NCBI RefSeq assembly: GCF_014779795.1
Contig: NZ_JACXZS010000005.1
Span: forward strand, 124,001 to 188,000
Source of the DNA: Microbacterium helvum
GTDB lineage: Bacteria > Actinomycetota > Actinomycetes > Actinomycetales > Microbacteriaceae
Direction: 5' to 3'
Length of the DNA stretch: 64,000 nt
Below are positions 25,613 through 33,405 of the stretch, in pieces (position 1 is the first letter of the stretch; each line of letters begins with the position of its first letter). Both the position numbers and the translations under genes were made by a program. The notes under the pieces were generated by a model. That model had not been told where the DNA came from and ran no database searches. It worked only from the letters and a program-made list of their open reading frames with translations.

Positions 25613-26013
25613 GCCGTCGGTTCGGTGTCCGGCTTCATCCAGAACGGCGAGTAGTGGTAGCCGTCGGGGTCGTCGAACTGGCGCTGGTACATGAAGGGGT
25701 AGTCGTCGGTGTCGCCGATCCGGCCGCCCGCCGCGCCGGCTCGCTCGACGAGTTCGTCGACCGCCTCACGACTGCCGAGGTCGAACGAGACGGTGACCTT
25801 CGACGGCGTCTCCGGCCCGCCGATCAGCGAATCGACGCCGCCGACACTGGCGTACATCTCGCGACTGCCGAGCATGACGTACTGCTCGGGCGCGATCGCG
25901 AAGCACGACACGTTGTGGTCCGACATCTCGGCGTTGAGCGTCCAGCCGAGGGCTGTGTAAAAGGCGGTCGCGCGTTCCACGCTCTCGACCGGGCACGTGA
26001 TGAAGAGGCTCAT
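25609..26013 (-). CDS. VOC-superfamily protein
   Basis: 134 residues. MSLFITCPVESVERATAFYT, then GWTLNAEMSDHNVSCFAIAP and FDDPDGYHYSPFWMKPD mark a glyoxalase/extradiol fold of the type often annotated lactoylglutathione-lyase-like. First gene of a two-gene operon with an HxlR regulator, an arrangement that suggests response to electrophiles or a drug. Substrate unknown. Confidence 0.8.
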   Translation of the reverse strand: MSLFITCPVESVERATAFYTALGWTLNAEMSDHNVSCFAIAPEQYVMLGSREMYASVGGVDSLIGGPETPSKVTVSFDLGSREAVDELVERAGAAGGRIGDTDDYPFMYQRQFDDPDGYHYSPFWMKPDTEPTA

Positions 26014-26091
26014 GGGCTGATACTTCCAAAATGAAAGTGCCCCGTCAACCCCCCCGGCCCAGCAGTGGTCGGCCGACTCTAGGCTGGACGC

Positions 26092-26232
26092 GTGATCGAC
26101 CGCCCCGCAGACCCGCTGGCCTGCCCGACGTGCGGCGATCCGCTGACCTTCGAGATCCTCGACGACGAGAAGTTCCTCGTCGCGTGGTCATGCGTCAACT
26201 GCGGGCTGGTGCGCACGACCGAGCCCACGTGA
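26092..26232 (+). CDS. Small zinc-ribbon protein
   Basis: 46 residues from GTG 26092: VIDRPADPLACPTCGDPLTF, then VAWSCVNCGLVRTTEPT. Two CxxC pairs (CPTC and CVNC) 20 residues apart form a zinc-ribbon. The GTG is 6 nt after TAGGCT, the local leaderless pattern. Its TGA overlaps the GTG of the next frame (GTGA). No family name recognised. Confidence 0.6.
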   Translation: MIDRPADPLACPTCGDPLTFEILDDEKFLVAWSCVNCGLVRTTEPT

Positions 26233-26468
26233 CCACGACCGAGCCGGCCGCGGAACATGCTCGCCGCGGAATATCGGCTGTGTCAGCCAGCTGCGCGTCG
26301 GACTCGCAGCGATGGTCGATGGCTCGTACGACGTTGCGTGGCATTTTCGCGAAGAGCTCACTGCCGATCCCGAGGAGACTGGTCCGCCGCTACGTCGACG
26401 CGTCGGACTATGAACCTCTGCCGTGCCAGTGCAGCAGCGGCGGTGACTGCGACTGCCCCGGCGGGTGA
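26229..26468 (+). CDS. Hypothetical protein with Cys-rich tail (uncertain)
   Basis: 79 codons from GTG 26229, which overlaps the stop of the zinc-ribbon gene. The N-terminal half looks unstructured; the C-terminus is CQCSSGGDCDCPGG. G+C is lower than in neighbours. Another frame of the same DNA (ending at the TGA near 26412) reads LAAMVDGSYDVAWHFREELT, which looks more protein-like, so this may instead be a frameshifted remnant. Low confidence on the reading frame. Confidence 0.3.
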   Translation: MTTTEPAAEHARRGISAVSASCASDSQRWSMARTTLRGIFAKSSLPIPRRLVRRYVDASDYEPLPCQCSSGGDCDCPGG

Positions 26469-26477
26469 ACCTGCTGC

Positions 26478-26520
26478 GTGAGTGAACTGGATGCCGGGGG
26501 CCGCGGCATCCAGTTCTCAC
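26478..26520. terminator. Bidirectional terminator with GGATGCCG stem
   Basis: AACTGGATGCCG (26485-26496) pairs with CGGCATCCAGTT (26504-26515); flanking GTGAG/CTCAC extend the stem. It sits between the end of the plus-strand ORF and the minus-strand methionine aminopeptidase remnant. Confidence 0.8.
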
Positions 26521-26996
26521 GAGGAGGTGGCGCTCGACGTCGTCGGCACGCGACTCGGGACGGTGAGGATCTCGGCGCCGTCGTCCGTGATCGCGATCGT
26601 GTGCTCGCTGTGGGCGGTGCGGCAGCCGGTGGCGCTGCGGAGCGTCCAGCCGTCGGCATCCACGATCAATCGGTCGGTGTCGATCATCGCCCAGGGTTCG
26701 AGCGCCAGCAGAAGTCCGGGGCGGAGCATGTAGCCGCGGCCGGGGCGGCCGGCGTTGGCGACGTGCGGATCCTGGTGCATCGACGAGCCGATGCCGTGGC
26801 CGCCGAATTCCAGGTTGACGGAGTATCCGGCGTCGGTCAGCGTCGTGCCGATGGCGTGCGAGAGGTCTCCGAGGCGGGCGCCCGGGCCGGCGACGGCGAT
26901 CGCGGCGATCGCGTCGGCGCTGGGTCTCTCGCTGGATGGCGTATGGGCCGAGGTCAACGGCGACGAGCCCGCATCCCCCGATCAACTCGCCTCCTA
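26517..26996 (-). pseudogene. Methionine aminopeptidase remnant (C-terminal half)
   Basis: The readable ORF 26517-26957 gives 146 residues that match only the C-terminal half of type I methionine aminopeptidase: GPGARLGDLSHAIG, FGGHGIGSSMHQDP (metal/His region), GLLLALEPWAMI and EHTIAITDDGAEILT (two Glu ligands). Full-length enzymes have about 250-290 residues. The N-terminal half with the two Asp metal ligands is missing; a short piece of that region (GLVAVDLGPYAIQRE) is seen upstream in another frame up to about 26996, so a frameshift and a 5' deletion are both likely. It cannot be a functional peptidase as it stands. It would be a paralog, since a genome needs one intact map gene elsewhere. 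Confidence 0.8.
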
Positions 26997-27049
26997 GTCT
27001 CGATCGACCCGTCCGGCAGCACCTAACCTGGGTGCAGGAGAGGTGGCAC

Positions 27050-27880
27050 GTGGAGGAACCGGCACGCACGCGCGCGATCGAGGCGGCGAGAGGCATCGCC
27101 TCAGCCCTGGGCCTTGCCTGCGACGAGGTGGTCGTGCTCAACGACTCGAACAAGCTCACGTTGCGGCTGCTGCCCGGCGATGTGCTCGCTCGGGTGGCCC
27201 CCGACGATGACACGGCCTGGTTCGAACTCGACCTCGCCCGCCGCATCATCGACGCAGGAGGCCCCGTTGCCGAAACTGACCCGCGAGTCGATGCGCGCGT
27301 GTATGAGGGCGACGGGTTCTTCGTGACGCTGTGGACCTTCTACCCCCAGCTCCAGCCGCCGACGATCGCACCGGCCGCGTACGCGGACGCGCTCGCTCGG
27401 TTTCACTCTCACGCAGGGGATCTGCAGGTGGCGACGCCGCACTTCACCGACCGGGTGCGCGAGGCGCAGGACCTTCTCGCGAGCCGCGAGCGCACCCCCG
27501 AGCTGGCCGAAGACGATCGCGCGCTCCTGGCGCGGACGCTCGACCGCCTTGCGGCGAGCATCGCCGAACGAGGCGGCCGAGAGCAGCTCCTGCACGGCGA
27601 GCCTCATCCGGGCAACCTGTTGAGCACGCCCGATGGCGTGCGGTTCATCGATCTCGAGACGTGCTGCCGCGGCCCCGTCGAGTTCGACGTCGCACACGCT
27701 CCCGAAGAGGGCGGCCGGCATTACTCAGGCATCGACCGGGTGCTGCTGCGCGAATGCCGGATGCTCGTGCTGGCGATGGTCATCACCTGGCGGTGGGACC
27801 GCGACGATCAGCTGCCCGACGGCCGGCGACTGGCCGCGACGTGGCTCGACGAGCTCCGGACGGAGCTGGCCGCCGCCTGA
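27050..27880 (+). CDS. Aminoglycoside phosphotransferase-family protein
   Basis: 276 residues from GTG 27050 (GAGG six bases upstream). Kinase-like fold of the APH/choline kinase superfamily: LRLLPGDVLARVAPDD (Lys-like N-lobe), catalytic loop HGEPHPGNLLS, and VRFIDLETCCRGPVEFDVAH with the metal-binding Asp. Oddity: the catalytic Asp of the HGDxxxxN motif is Glu here (HGE). I recall HGEPHPGN in some actinobacterial members, so it may be a family variant rather than damage. Substrate unknown; resistance, small-molecule phosphorylation, or sugar kinase activity are all possible. Confidence 0.8.
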   Translation: MEEPARTRAIEAARGIASALGLACDEVVVLNDSNKLTLRLLPGDVLARVAPDDDTAWFELDLARRIIDAGGPVAETDPRVDARVYEGDGFFVTLWTFYPQLQPPTIAPAAYADALARFHSHAGDLQVATPHFTDRVREAQDLLASRERTPELAEDDRALLARTLDRLAASIAERGGREQLLHGEPHPGNLLSTPDGVRFIDLETCCRGPVEFDVAHAPEEGGRHYSGIDRVLLRECRMLVLAMVITWRWDRDDQLPDGRRLAATWLDELRTELAAA

Positions 27881-27904
27881 CATGCGGCGCCGCCGGCGCC
27901 AGGC

Positions 27905-28321
27905 TCAGTCGTCGTGCAGCTCTTCGAAGTACGACAGGCCCACCAGCATCCCCTCCGGACTGAGCAGTCGTGCGGTCGTCTGGCCCCACGGCTCGATGTG
28001 CGACGTCACCAGGATCTCGTGACCCGCGGCACTCAGCTCGCGCTCGCCGTCGGCGACCGCGTCGGGCGACGCGAGCTCGAACTCGAGCCACGCCTGCGGC
28101 ACGGGGAGGTGCGCGGGCCACTCCGAGCTGCCGAACGTCGACTGCGCGGCATCCGACAGCCGCCACAGGGCGAACGCTTTCACTCCGCCGAGCGAGTTCG
28201 TGTGCAGATAGCCGGGCGGCGACTCGTGCAGGGGGAGTCCCAGGTCATCTCGGTAGAAGGCCTGCGAGGCTGCGTCGTCGCGCACAATGGGGCCGAAACC
28301 GGCCACGAACTGTACGTCCAT
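27905..28321 (-). CDS. VOC-superfamily protein
   Basis: 138 residues. Starts MDVQFVAGFGPIVRDDAASQ, ends with TARLLSPEGMLVGLSYFEEL, both halves of the VOC module. Third VOC gene within 10 kb. Convergent with the phosphotransferase gene. Function unknown. Confidence 0.8.
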   Translation of the reverse strand: MDVQFVAGFGPIVRDDAASQAFYRDDLGLPLHESPPGYLHTNSLGGVKAFALWRLSDAAQSTFGSSEWPAHLPVPQAWLEFELASPDAVADGERELSAAGHEILVTSHIEPWGQTTARLLSPEGMLVGLSYFEELHDD

Positions 28322-28360
28322 GCGCTCACCGTAGGGGAGGGGTGCGACAGCGGTGCAGGA

Positions 28361-28720
28361 TCATTGATCCGTCGCCGAGCAGGCTCCCATCACCTCCAGG
28401 TGCGGGAGCCCGTCGATCGTCGTACGGTCCCGGATGCTCGTCCGCTCGATCGGCAGCGTCGTGCTGTCGCGGATGTCTTCCTGCATCACGCGGTCCGGCA
28501 GGTAGCCGGCGGCGTCCCAGGCGCCGAGGATCGCCGTGAGCGAGTCGGCGTTGTCGCCGGTTGCAAGCTGGAGTGAGGCCGTGAGCCGCGACCCGGCCTC
28601 GTTGCAAGCTGCGGTCAGCAGCAGCGAGTCGTCGATGACGATCACGAACCCGCTCGGACCCGAACACTGGGCAACAAGTGCGTGCCTCGCCTCGGGCGTC
28701 TGCTGTTCTTTACGTCGTGG
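28361..28720 (-). pseudogene. N-terminally truncated secreted/lipoprotein-like gene
   Basis: The frame reads KEQQTPEARHALVAQCSGPS, then GFVIVIDDSLLLTAACNEAG and ends GLPHLEVMGACSATDQ. Conserved cysteines and layout look like the C-terminal domain of an actinobacterial lipoprotein, but no signal peptide or in-frame start exists before residue 34 (a GTG at 28645). The frame stays open upstream into the end of the toxin gene (stop 28724), suggesting the front of the gene was lost when the toxin-antitoxin pair arrived. Could still be translated from GTG 28645 as a 94-residue protein. Confidence 0.5.
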
Positions 28721-28723
28721 ACG

Positions 28724-29152
28724 TCAGCGAGGCAGCAGCAGGACGTGCCGTCGATCGTCGGGCGCGAGCATGTCGAGGATGCCGGCGTCCAGGGTGGCGA
28801 GAATCAGACCGGTGCTCGCGGCCAGGTTCACCAGGTGTACATCGGTGATCTGCCCTGGTGTCGCGACGCGGTCGAGGCCGATCGAGGGCGTCGTGAGAGA
28901 TGCGCCATCCGGCACGAAGCGGCACCCGGGTGTTGCCCGGATCGCCGCGAGCATCGCCAAAGCAGTCGGGACGGTCACAGGCGTGCCGACGACGTGCGGG
29001 TTGATGGACAGCCTCACGAAGGCGCTTTCGGTGACCGGCGTTGTCGCCCACTCCTCCGCCGTGTCCCACCACGAACGCGCACGGCGGTGATGAACGTGCG
29101 TCGGCCAGGCGAGGGCGATCAGCACATTGACGTCGAGCAGGAAGGCAGGCAC
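28724..29152 (-). CDS. vapC: PIN-domain ribonuclease toxin (VapC-like)
   Basis: 142 residues from GTG 29152. PIN fold with LLDVNVLIALAWP (first acidic residue), ESAFVRLSINPHVVG (second), and TDVHLVNLAASTGLILATLD (third and fourth), the four-acid RNase site of VapC toxins. One base after the antitoxin stop, so the pair is translated together. Probably cleaves tRNA or rRNA unless bound by the antitoxin. Confidence 0.85.
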   Translation of the reverse strand: MPAFLLDVNVLIALAWPTHVHHRRARSWWDTAEEWATTPVTESAFVRLSINPHVVGTPVTVPTALAMLAAIRATPGCRFVPDGASLTTPSIGLDRVATPGQITDVHLVNLAASTGLILATLDAGILDMLAPDDRRHVLLLPR

Positions 29153-29153
29153 G

Positions 29154-29372
29154 TCAGTCTCGGTGCTCGTTGACGCGGTCGAGGGTGATCGGCGGCGAGG
29201 GGTGTTCGACCGCGAAGGTCGGGAACCCGGTCGTGATGTCGATCGTGCCCATTCCGGTCAGGCCCTGGTGTGCGAGTCGCGAGACGGCCGCACCCAGTGA
29301 GATGCCGTCCGCGCGCGAAATCGCACGTGCCGCGGCGAGGATCTCATCGTCGATGTCGAGAGTCGTGCGCAT
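29154..29372 (-). CDS. vapB: Ribbon-helix-helix-type antitoxin (VapB-like)
   Basis: 72 residues, starting MRTTLDIDDEILAAARAISR, the usual RHH DNA-binding beta strand and helix of VapB antitoxins, then a C-terminal toxin-binding tail. ATG 29372 lies 6 nt after TATGAT (29379-29384 on the other strand), so it is likely leaderless. Twin 13-bp direct repeats upstream (29395 and 29415) are candidate operators for autoregulation. Confidence 0.8.
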   Translation of the reverse strand: MRTTLDIDDEILAAARAISRADGISLGAAVSRLAHQGLTGMGTIDITTGFPTFAVEHPSPPITLDRVNEHRD

Positions 29373-29378
29373 CAGCGC

Positions 29379-29427
29379 ATCATAGCATCAGAGCATCACG
29401 CACGCTCCGCGGCGATCACGCACGCTC
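29379..29427 (-). promoter_or_regulatory. vapBC promoter and direct repeats
   Basis: -10 box TATGAT (complement of 29379-29384) 6 nt before the vapB ATG. ATCACGCACGCTC occurs at 29395-29407 and 29415-29427, a 20-bp period (two helical turns), fitting cooperative binding of the RHH antitoxin. Confidence 0.5.
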
Positions 29428-29456
29428 GTGTCAGTATCGGGTGCTGCACAGGAAGG

Positions 29457-29548
29457 GAAGTGGATGCCTCGGGCTGTGGGCCCACGCGCCCCGAGGCTCC
29501 GCGCAGCGCGAAGCGATGCGTGGAGAGGGCGTCGGGAGCATCCACTTC
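29457..29548. terminator. Long hairpin between vapB and doxX genes
   Basis: GAAGTGGATGC (29457-29467) pairs with GCATCCACTTC (29538-29548). The enclosed 70 nt contain further CCTCGGG/CCCGAGG pairing. It lies just beyond the DoxX stop at 29568 on the minus strand and would be a terminator or mRNA-end structure for that gene. Confidence 0.5.
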
Positions 29549-29567
29549 TCCCTGAAGCGTGCGGGGC

Positions 29568-29933
29568 TCAGAGCACGACGATGAACCCGAGCACGGCGCT
29601 CACGACCGAGAGCGCGGCGAGCACGATGGACGGTGTCGCGTTCTCTTTGCGGCGGATGTGGACGACGATCGCGCCGATCATGACGATGGCGAGGGCCGTC
29701 GCGGCGATCGGGGTGAGGATGGGGGCGATGTCGGTCAGCAGCGGAAGGATCAGGCCGATGCCGCCGACGACCTCGGCGATGCCGATGAGCTTGACGGTGG
29801 GGTCGGCGAAGTCGTCAGCCCAGCCCATGCCGCTCGCCACGAGGGCGGTCTTGGGGCGGACGGCCTTCATCGAGCCGGCCATGATGAAGGCGAGCGCCAG
29901 GAGTCCGTTGAGGATCCAGAGGGCGATGATCAT
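29568..29933 (-). CDS. DoxX-family membrane protein
   Basis: 121 residues with four hydrophobic helices: IIALWILNGLLALAFIMAGS, IAEVVGGIGLILPLLT, ALAIVMIGAIVVHI and ALSVVSAVLGFIVVL. The KAVRPKTALVASGMGWADDF segment is typical of DoxX-like proteins. Start ATG 29933 has GGAG six bases before it; the frame stays open upstream. Divergent from an HxlR regulator across 112 bp that carries TGTAAGCA twice (29973-29980 and 30027-30034), so the regulator probably controls it. DoxX proteins are linked to oxidative or thiol stress, function not settled. Confidence 0.85.
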   Translation of the reverse strand: MIIALWILNGLLALAFIMAGSMKAVRPKTALVASGMGWADDFADPTVKLIGIAEVVGGIGLILPLLTDIAPILTPIAATALAIVMIGAIVVHIRRKENATPSIVLAALSVVSAVLGFIVVL

Positions 29934-30045
29934 GCAGTTCTCCAGGTAGAGATCGTGTGGTCTGTTACTGTTTGTAAGCAACCCCATGATGCGTCATCTT
30001 CGGAGGGCGTACAAAAGGCACACGCATGTAAGCAGGTGACACGCG

Positions 30046-30477
30046 ATGGCGAACACGCTGACGATGACTCCGGCCGGCGATCCCGCGCCGACCGGCTACG
30101 AGCGCTCCTGCGAGGGCGCGGCGCCGGGCACCGACCACGGCCGGGCGATCCGGGACGTGCTCGACCGCATCGGCGACAAGTGGTCGCTGCTGGTCGTCGG
30201 CACACTCCGGGCGGAGCGGCTGCGCTTCACCGAGCTGCAACGGCACATCCCGGGCATCTCGCAGCGCATGCTCACCCTCACCCTGCGCCAGCTCGAGCGG
30301 GACGGGCTCATCACCCGCACCGTGCATGCAGAGGTGCCGCCGCGGGTCGAGTACGAGCTGACGCCGCTCGGCGGCACGCTCGTAGAGCTCGCCATGGCGC
30401 TCGCTGACTGGGCGATCCAGAACCACCCGCGCATCGAGGCATCCCGTGACGCCTACGACGCGGCCCACGCGCGCTGA
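30046..30477 (+). CDS. HxlR-family transcriptional regulator
   Basis: 143 residues. YERSCEGAAPGTDHGRAIRD with a Cys before the winged HTH, then RIGDKWSLLVVGTLRAERL, LQRHIPGISQRMLTLTLRQ and LERDGLITRTV. The Cys may sense thiols or quinones, as in HypR/QorR-type members. Divergent from doxX; direct TGTAAGCA repeats in between are candidate operators. Confidence 0.9.
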   Translation: MANTLTMTPAGDPAPTGYERSCEGAAPGTDHGRAIRDVLDRIGDKWSLLVVGTLRAERLRFTELQRHIPGISQRMLTLTLRQLERDGLITRTVHAEVPPRVEYELTPLGGTLVELAMALADWAIQNHPRIEASRDAYDAAHAR

Positions 30478-30530
30478 CGGCGCGGTGACCCGCGGGCCGG
30501 CCGGCGTCGCGCCCGGAGTCCCGTCTGGCA

Positions 30531-30638
30531 CACAGAATCGGATCCGCTGGTGCGGACCGGACGACCGACACGCCGGGGTATGTGACCTGTGGGCCGCGTG
30601 TCGGATCCGGTATCCGCACCCGCGGATCCGATGTTGTG
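30531..30638. repeat. 108-bp imperfect palindromic element
   Basis: Arms 30531-30556 and 30613-30638 (26 nt each, 3 mismatches), opening CACAGAATCGGATCCGC and closing GCGGATCCGATGTTGTG. An inner pair GACCGACACGC / GCGTGTCGGATC nests inside. Non-coding, between the HxlR gene and the winged-helix gene. Not related by eye to the 62-bp or 163-bp families. Confidence 0.7.
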
Positions 30639-30655
30639 CGCGCGGCGGGATGTGG

Positions 30656-30688
30656 TGAGTGGATGCCCGGGGTCCGGCATCCACTCAT
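30656..30688 (+). terminator. Hairpin with GGATGCC stem
   Basis: GAGTGGATGCC and GGCATCCACTC with an 8-nt loop, immediately after the 108-bp palindrome. No strong T run. Likely end of the HxlR transcript or an upstream insulator for the next gene. Confidence 0.6.
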
Positions 30689-30760
30689 CTCGAACTCGTA
30701 CCCGCAGATGTCGGCGGCAGCCTCCTGCGCAGTGTCGGGGCCTCGCGCCATGATGGGTCC

Positions 30761-31837
30761 GTGGACACCTCGACCATGCGTGCCGAGCGGCTGCGGTCGC
30801 ACCGTCTGAGCGCGCCCGCGCGCACGATCGCCGAGGCGGCGCGGCACATGCTCGCGACGCAGGCGCAGGAGTTCTGGGGCGGGCGATGGGCGATCGCGCA
30901 GCGCACCCGGGGGACGCCGACGCTGAGCGATGTCGATGCGGCATTCGACCGGGGTGAGATCGTGCGCTCGTGGACGATGCGCGGCACGATCCATCTCATC
31001 CCTGCCGAAGACCTTTCGTGGGTGCTGTCGCTGACCGCCGACCGGCAGCATCGGCAGATGGCAGGGGTCCGGCGTGTCGAGGCGATCGACGATGCCGAGC
31101 TCGACCGTGCCGAGGCAGCGACACGGGCAGCGCTCGCCGGCGGCAACCGGCTGACCCGCAAAGAGCTCGCCGAGGTGTGGGAGGGCGCGGGCGTCTCGAC
31201 CGCCAAGCAGCGCGGGTATCACCTGCTCGTCGCTTTGTCGCTGCGCGGCGCCATCTGTCAGGGGCCCGTCGTGGCGCGCGCGGAGGGGCCGACGCGCGAG
31301 CAGTACCTGGTGCTGACCGAAGAGTGGATCCGAGACCCGGCGATACCCGCCGATCCGCTGGCCGAGCTGTTCGTGCGCTACATCGCCTCGCACGGCCCGG
31401 CGGGCGCGCGGGACTTCGCGTGGTGGACGAGCCTGCCCCTCGGGGTGGCGCGGCAGGCAGCCGAGCGGGCCGGTGACCGGCTCGCGGTCGTCGCCGACGA
31501 GCCCGAGCCGATGTACGTCGCCGGCCCGGCACCGCGGCGCGCGGCATCCGCGCCCGAGGTCCTCGCGCTGCCGCCGTTCGAGGAGTACTACCTCTCGTAC
31601 GTGGATCGCACGGTGCCATGCGCGCCGGAGTTCCTCAGCGCCATCGGCCCGAGCATGAACGGCATCGTCCGCCCGATCATCGTGGTGCGCGGCGAAGCGG
31701 TGGGTGTCTGGACGCACTCGGTCGCCGTCGGCCGGCATGCCGACGACCCCGTCCCCGAGCTCTTCGCACCCGGGGCGGCCACCGAGGCCGAGGTGGCGGC
31801 ATCCCTCGATCGCTACAAGGCGTTCATCACCGGGTGA
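30761..31837 (+). CDS. Winged-helix DNA-binding domain protein (HTH_42/YcaQ-like)
   Basis: 358 residues from GTG 30761 (6 nt after CATGAT, leaderless-like); ATG 30776 also possible. Family marks: the N-terminal ATQAQEFWGGRWAIAQRT, then IVRSWTMRGTIHLIPAEDLSW and FVRYIASHGPAGARDFAWWT, and C-terminal LALPPFEEYYLSYVDRT. This is the AlkZ/YcaQ-related superfamily, some of which are DNA glycosylases for alkylated or crosslinked bases and others antibiotic self-resistance factors. The Gln-X-Asp/Gln glycosylase motif is not obvious, so a repair role is only inferred. Confidence 0.8.
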   Translation: MDTSTMRAERLRSHRLSAPARTIAEAARHMLATQAQEFWGGRWAIAQRTRGTPTLSDVDAAFDRGEIVRSWTMRGTIHLIPAEDLSWVLSLTADRQHRQMAGVRRVEAIDDAELDRAEAATRAALAGGNRLTRKELAEVWEGAGVSTAKQRGYHLLVALSLRGAICQGPVVARAEGPTREQYLVLTEEWIRDPAIPADPLAELFVRYIASHGPAGARDFAWWTSLPLGVARQAAERAGDRLAVVADEPEPMYVAGPAPRRAASAPEVLALPPFEEYYLSYVDRTVPCAPEFLSAIGPSMNGIVRPIIVVRGEAVGVWTHSVAVGRHADDPVPELFAPGAATEAEVAASLDRYKAFITG

Positions 31838-31843
31838 GCCGTT

Positions 31844-33280
31844 TCACGCGTGGCGGTCAAGGAAGTCGTACACCTCGTTGTCGTCGACCCCGGGAAAGGC
31901 GCCACGGGGGAGCGGCGAGAACATCTGCATGTGCACGCGGGCGCTCGGCCACGCCTTGCCCGCCCAGCGCCCCGCGACGTCCGGCGCCGCGCGGCGGCAG
32001 CACGACTCGTCGGGGCACGTCGACGTCGCGCGCTTCTGCGTCTCGCGGCCACGGAACCAGCGCGCGTCGTCGAAGGGCACGCCCACCGTGATCGAGAACT
32101 CGCCGGCCGAGGTCGACCCGGTCTGCGTCGAGCACCAGAACGTGCCCGCCGGCGTGTCGGTGTACTGATAGTGCTCGGTGGTGCGGTTCTGCTCGTCGAA
32201 CGCCGCGCGGGCCGAGAATTTGCGGCACGCCATCTGTCCGTCGATCGCCCCTGTGACGTCCGAGGGCAGCGGCAGGTCGTCGTTCTCGTATACGCGTGAG
32301 ATCGCGCCCGATCCGTCGACGCGCAGGAAGTGCAGCTTGATGCCGAGGTGATGCGTGGCGAGGTTCGTCAGACGCATGCCGGCGGCCTCGTGGGTGACGC
32401 CGAACGCGTCGCGGAAGTCCTCGACGGCGAGGTTGCGGTCCTTCTTCGCCTGCTGGAGGAACGCCACCGACGCGGTCTCGGGCATGAGGCAGCACGCGGC
32501 GTAGTAGTTGATCTCCAGTCGCTGCTGCAGGAAGTCGGCGTAGTCGGTCGGCCGCTTGTGCCCCAGCAGGCGGTGCGCCATCGCCTGCAGCGCCATCGAG
32601 CGCAGACCGTGTCCGCCGGGGATGGATGCCGGCGGCAGATAGATCCGGCCGTGCTCCAGGTCGGTGACCGAGCGGGTGGAGTGGGGCAGGTCGTTGACGT
32701 AGATCAGCTCGAACCCGAGCTTCTCGGCCATGATGCTGACGGTGCGGTGGGTGAGAGCGCCCGATACGTGGCCTGCGGACTTGAGCTGCTTCTCGGCGAG
32801 CCTCTCGATGTCGGGCAGGTAGTTGTCGCGGGCGCGCATCATGAGCCGCAGCTCGGTGTTGGCGCGCCGTGCCTCTTCGGGCGTCGCGATGGCCTCGCGC
32901 TCCCGGCGCTGCAGCTCGCGGTGAAGGCCCAGCACCGACTCGATCGTCTCGTCGGACATGCCCTTGGTGACCTTGACCGGCGCGATGCCCAGCTGACGGA
33001 ACACCGAGCTCGATTGCGCGCGCTCCAGCTCGATCTCGAGTGCGGCGCGGCGGTTGGGCGGCTCGGCCGACAGCAGATCGGCGACCTCGACTCCCGTGGT
33101 CGACGCGATCGCCTGGAGCAGCGACAGCTTGGGCTCGCGCTTGCCGTTCTCGATGAGGCTCAGCTGGCTGCCGGCGACCCCGACGAGGGCTCCGAGCTCG
33201 TCGAGCGTGTAGCCGTGAGCGAGGCGCTGATGACGGATGCGGTGGCCCAGGGTCGACAGTTCGAGCGAGGTCGGCGGCAT
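31844..33280 (-). CDS. ramB: RamB-type regulator of acetate/short-chain fatty acid metabolism
   Basis: 478 residues, same size as corynebacterial RamB. N-terminal XRE HTH at 10-65 ([20 protein letters not shown], then [19 protein letters not shown]), a central domain with a degenerate metallopeptidase-like [10 protein letters not shown] and [20 protein letters not shown] (an IrrE-like zinc site without the HExxH Glu), and the C-terminal short-chain fatty acyl regulator domain with several Cys. ATG 33280 lies 6 nt after TATCAT. In Corynebacterium and Mycobacterium RamB controls ack-pta, aceA/aceB and pck-type genes. Divergent from pckG, strong support for that role. Confidence 0.93.
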   Translation of the reverse strand: MPPTSLELSTLGHRIRHQRLAHGYTLDELGALVGVAGSQLSLIENGKREPKLSLLQAIASTTGVEVADLLSAEPPNRRAALEIELERAQSSSVFRQLGIAPVKVTKGMSDETIESVLGLHRELQRREREAIATPEEARRANTELRLMMRARDNYLPDIERLAEKQLKSAGHVSGALTHRTVSIMAEKLGFELIYVNDLPHSTRSVTDLEHGRIYLPPASIPGGHGLRSMALQAMAHRLLGHKRPTDYADFLQQRLEINYYAACCLMPETASVAFLQQAKKDRNLAVEDFRDAFGVTHEAAGMRLTNLATHHLGIKLHFLRVDGSGAISRVYENDDLPLPSDVTGAIDGQMACRKFSARAAFDEQNRTTEHYQYTDTPAGTFWCSTQTGSTSAGEFSITVGVPFDDARWFRGRETQKRATSTCPDESCCRRAAPDVAGRWAGKAWPSARVHMQMFSPLPRGAFPGVDDNEVYDFLDRHA

Positions 33281-33297
33281 TCCTTGATGATAGCGAA

Positions 33298-33316
33298 AGA
33301 ATTGCAACTCTTGACG
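33298..33316. promoter_or_regulatory. Candidate RamB operator and pckG -35 box
   Basis: AGAATTGCAACTCT (33298-33311), near-palindromic round a TTGCAA centre, resembles the TTTGCAAA core of reported RamB sites. It directly abuts TTGACG (33311-33316), which could be the pckG -35. It also overlaps the ramB promoter, so it could serve both genes. Confidence 0.45.
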
Positions 33317-33405
33317 CCCAGAATCGTGGGAAAAGGCATCCATCACGCCCGAAAGTAGAGGAAGAGCACGAATCTGCACCGTCGAAATCAACGAGGAGCG
33401 ACACC

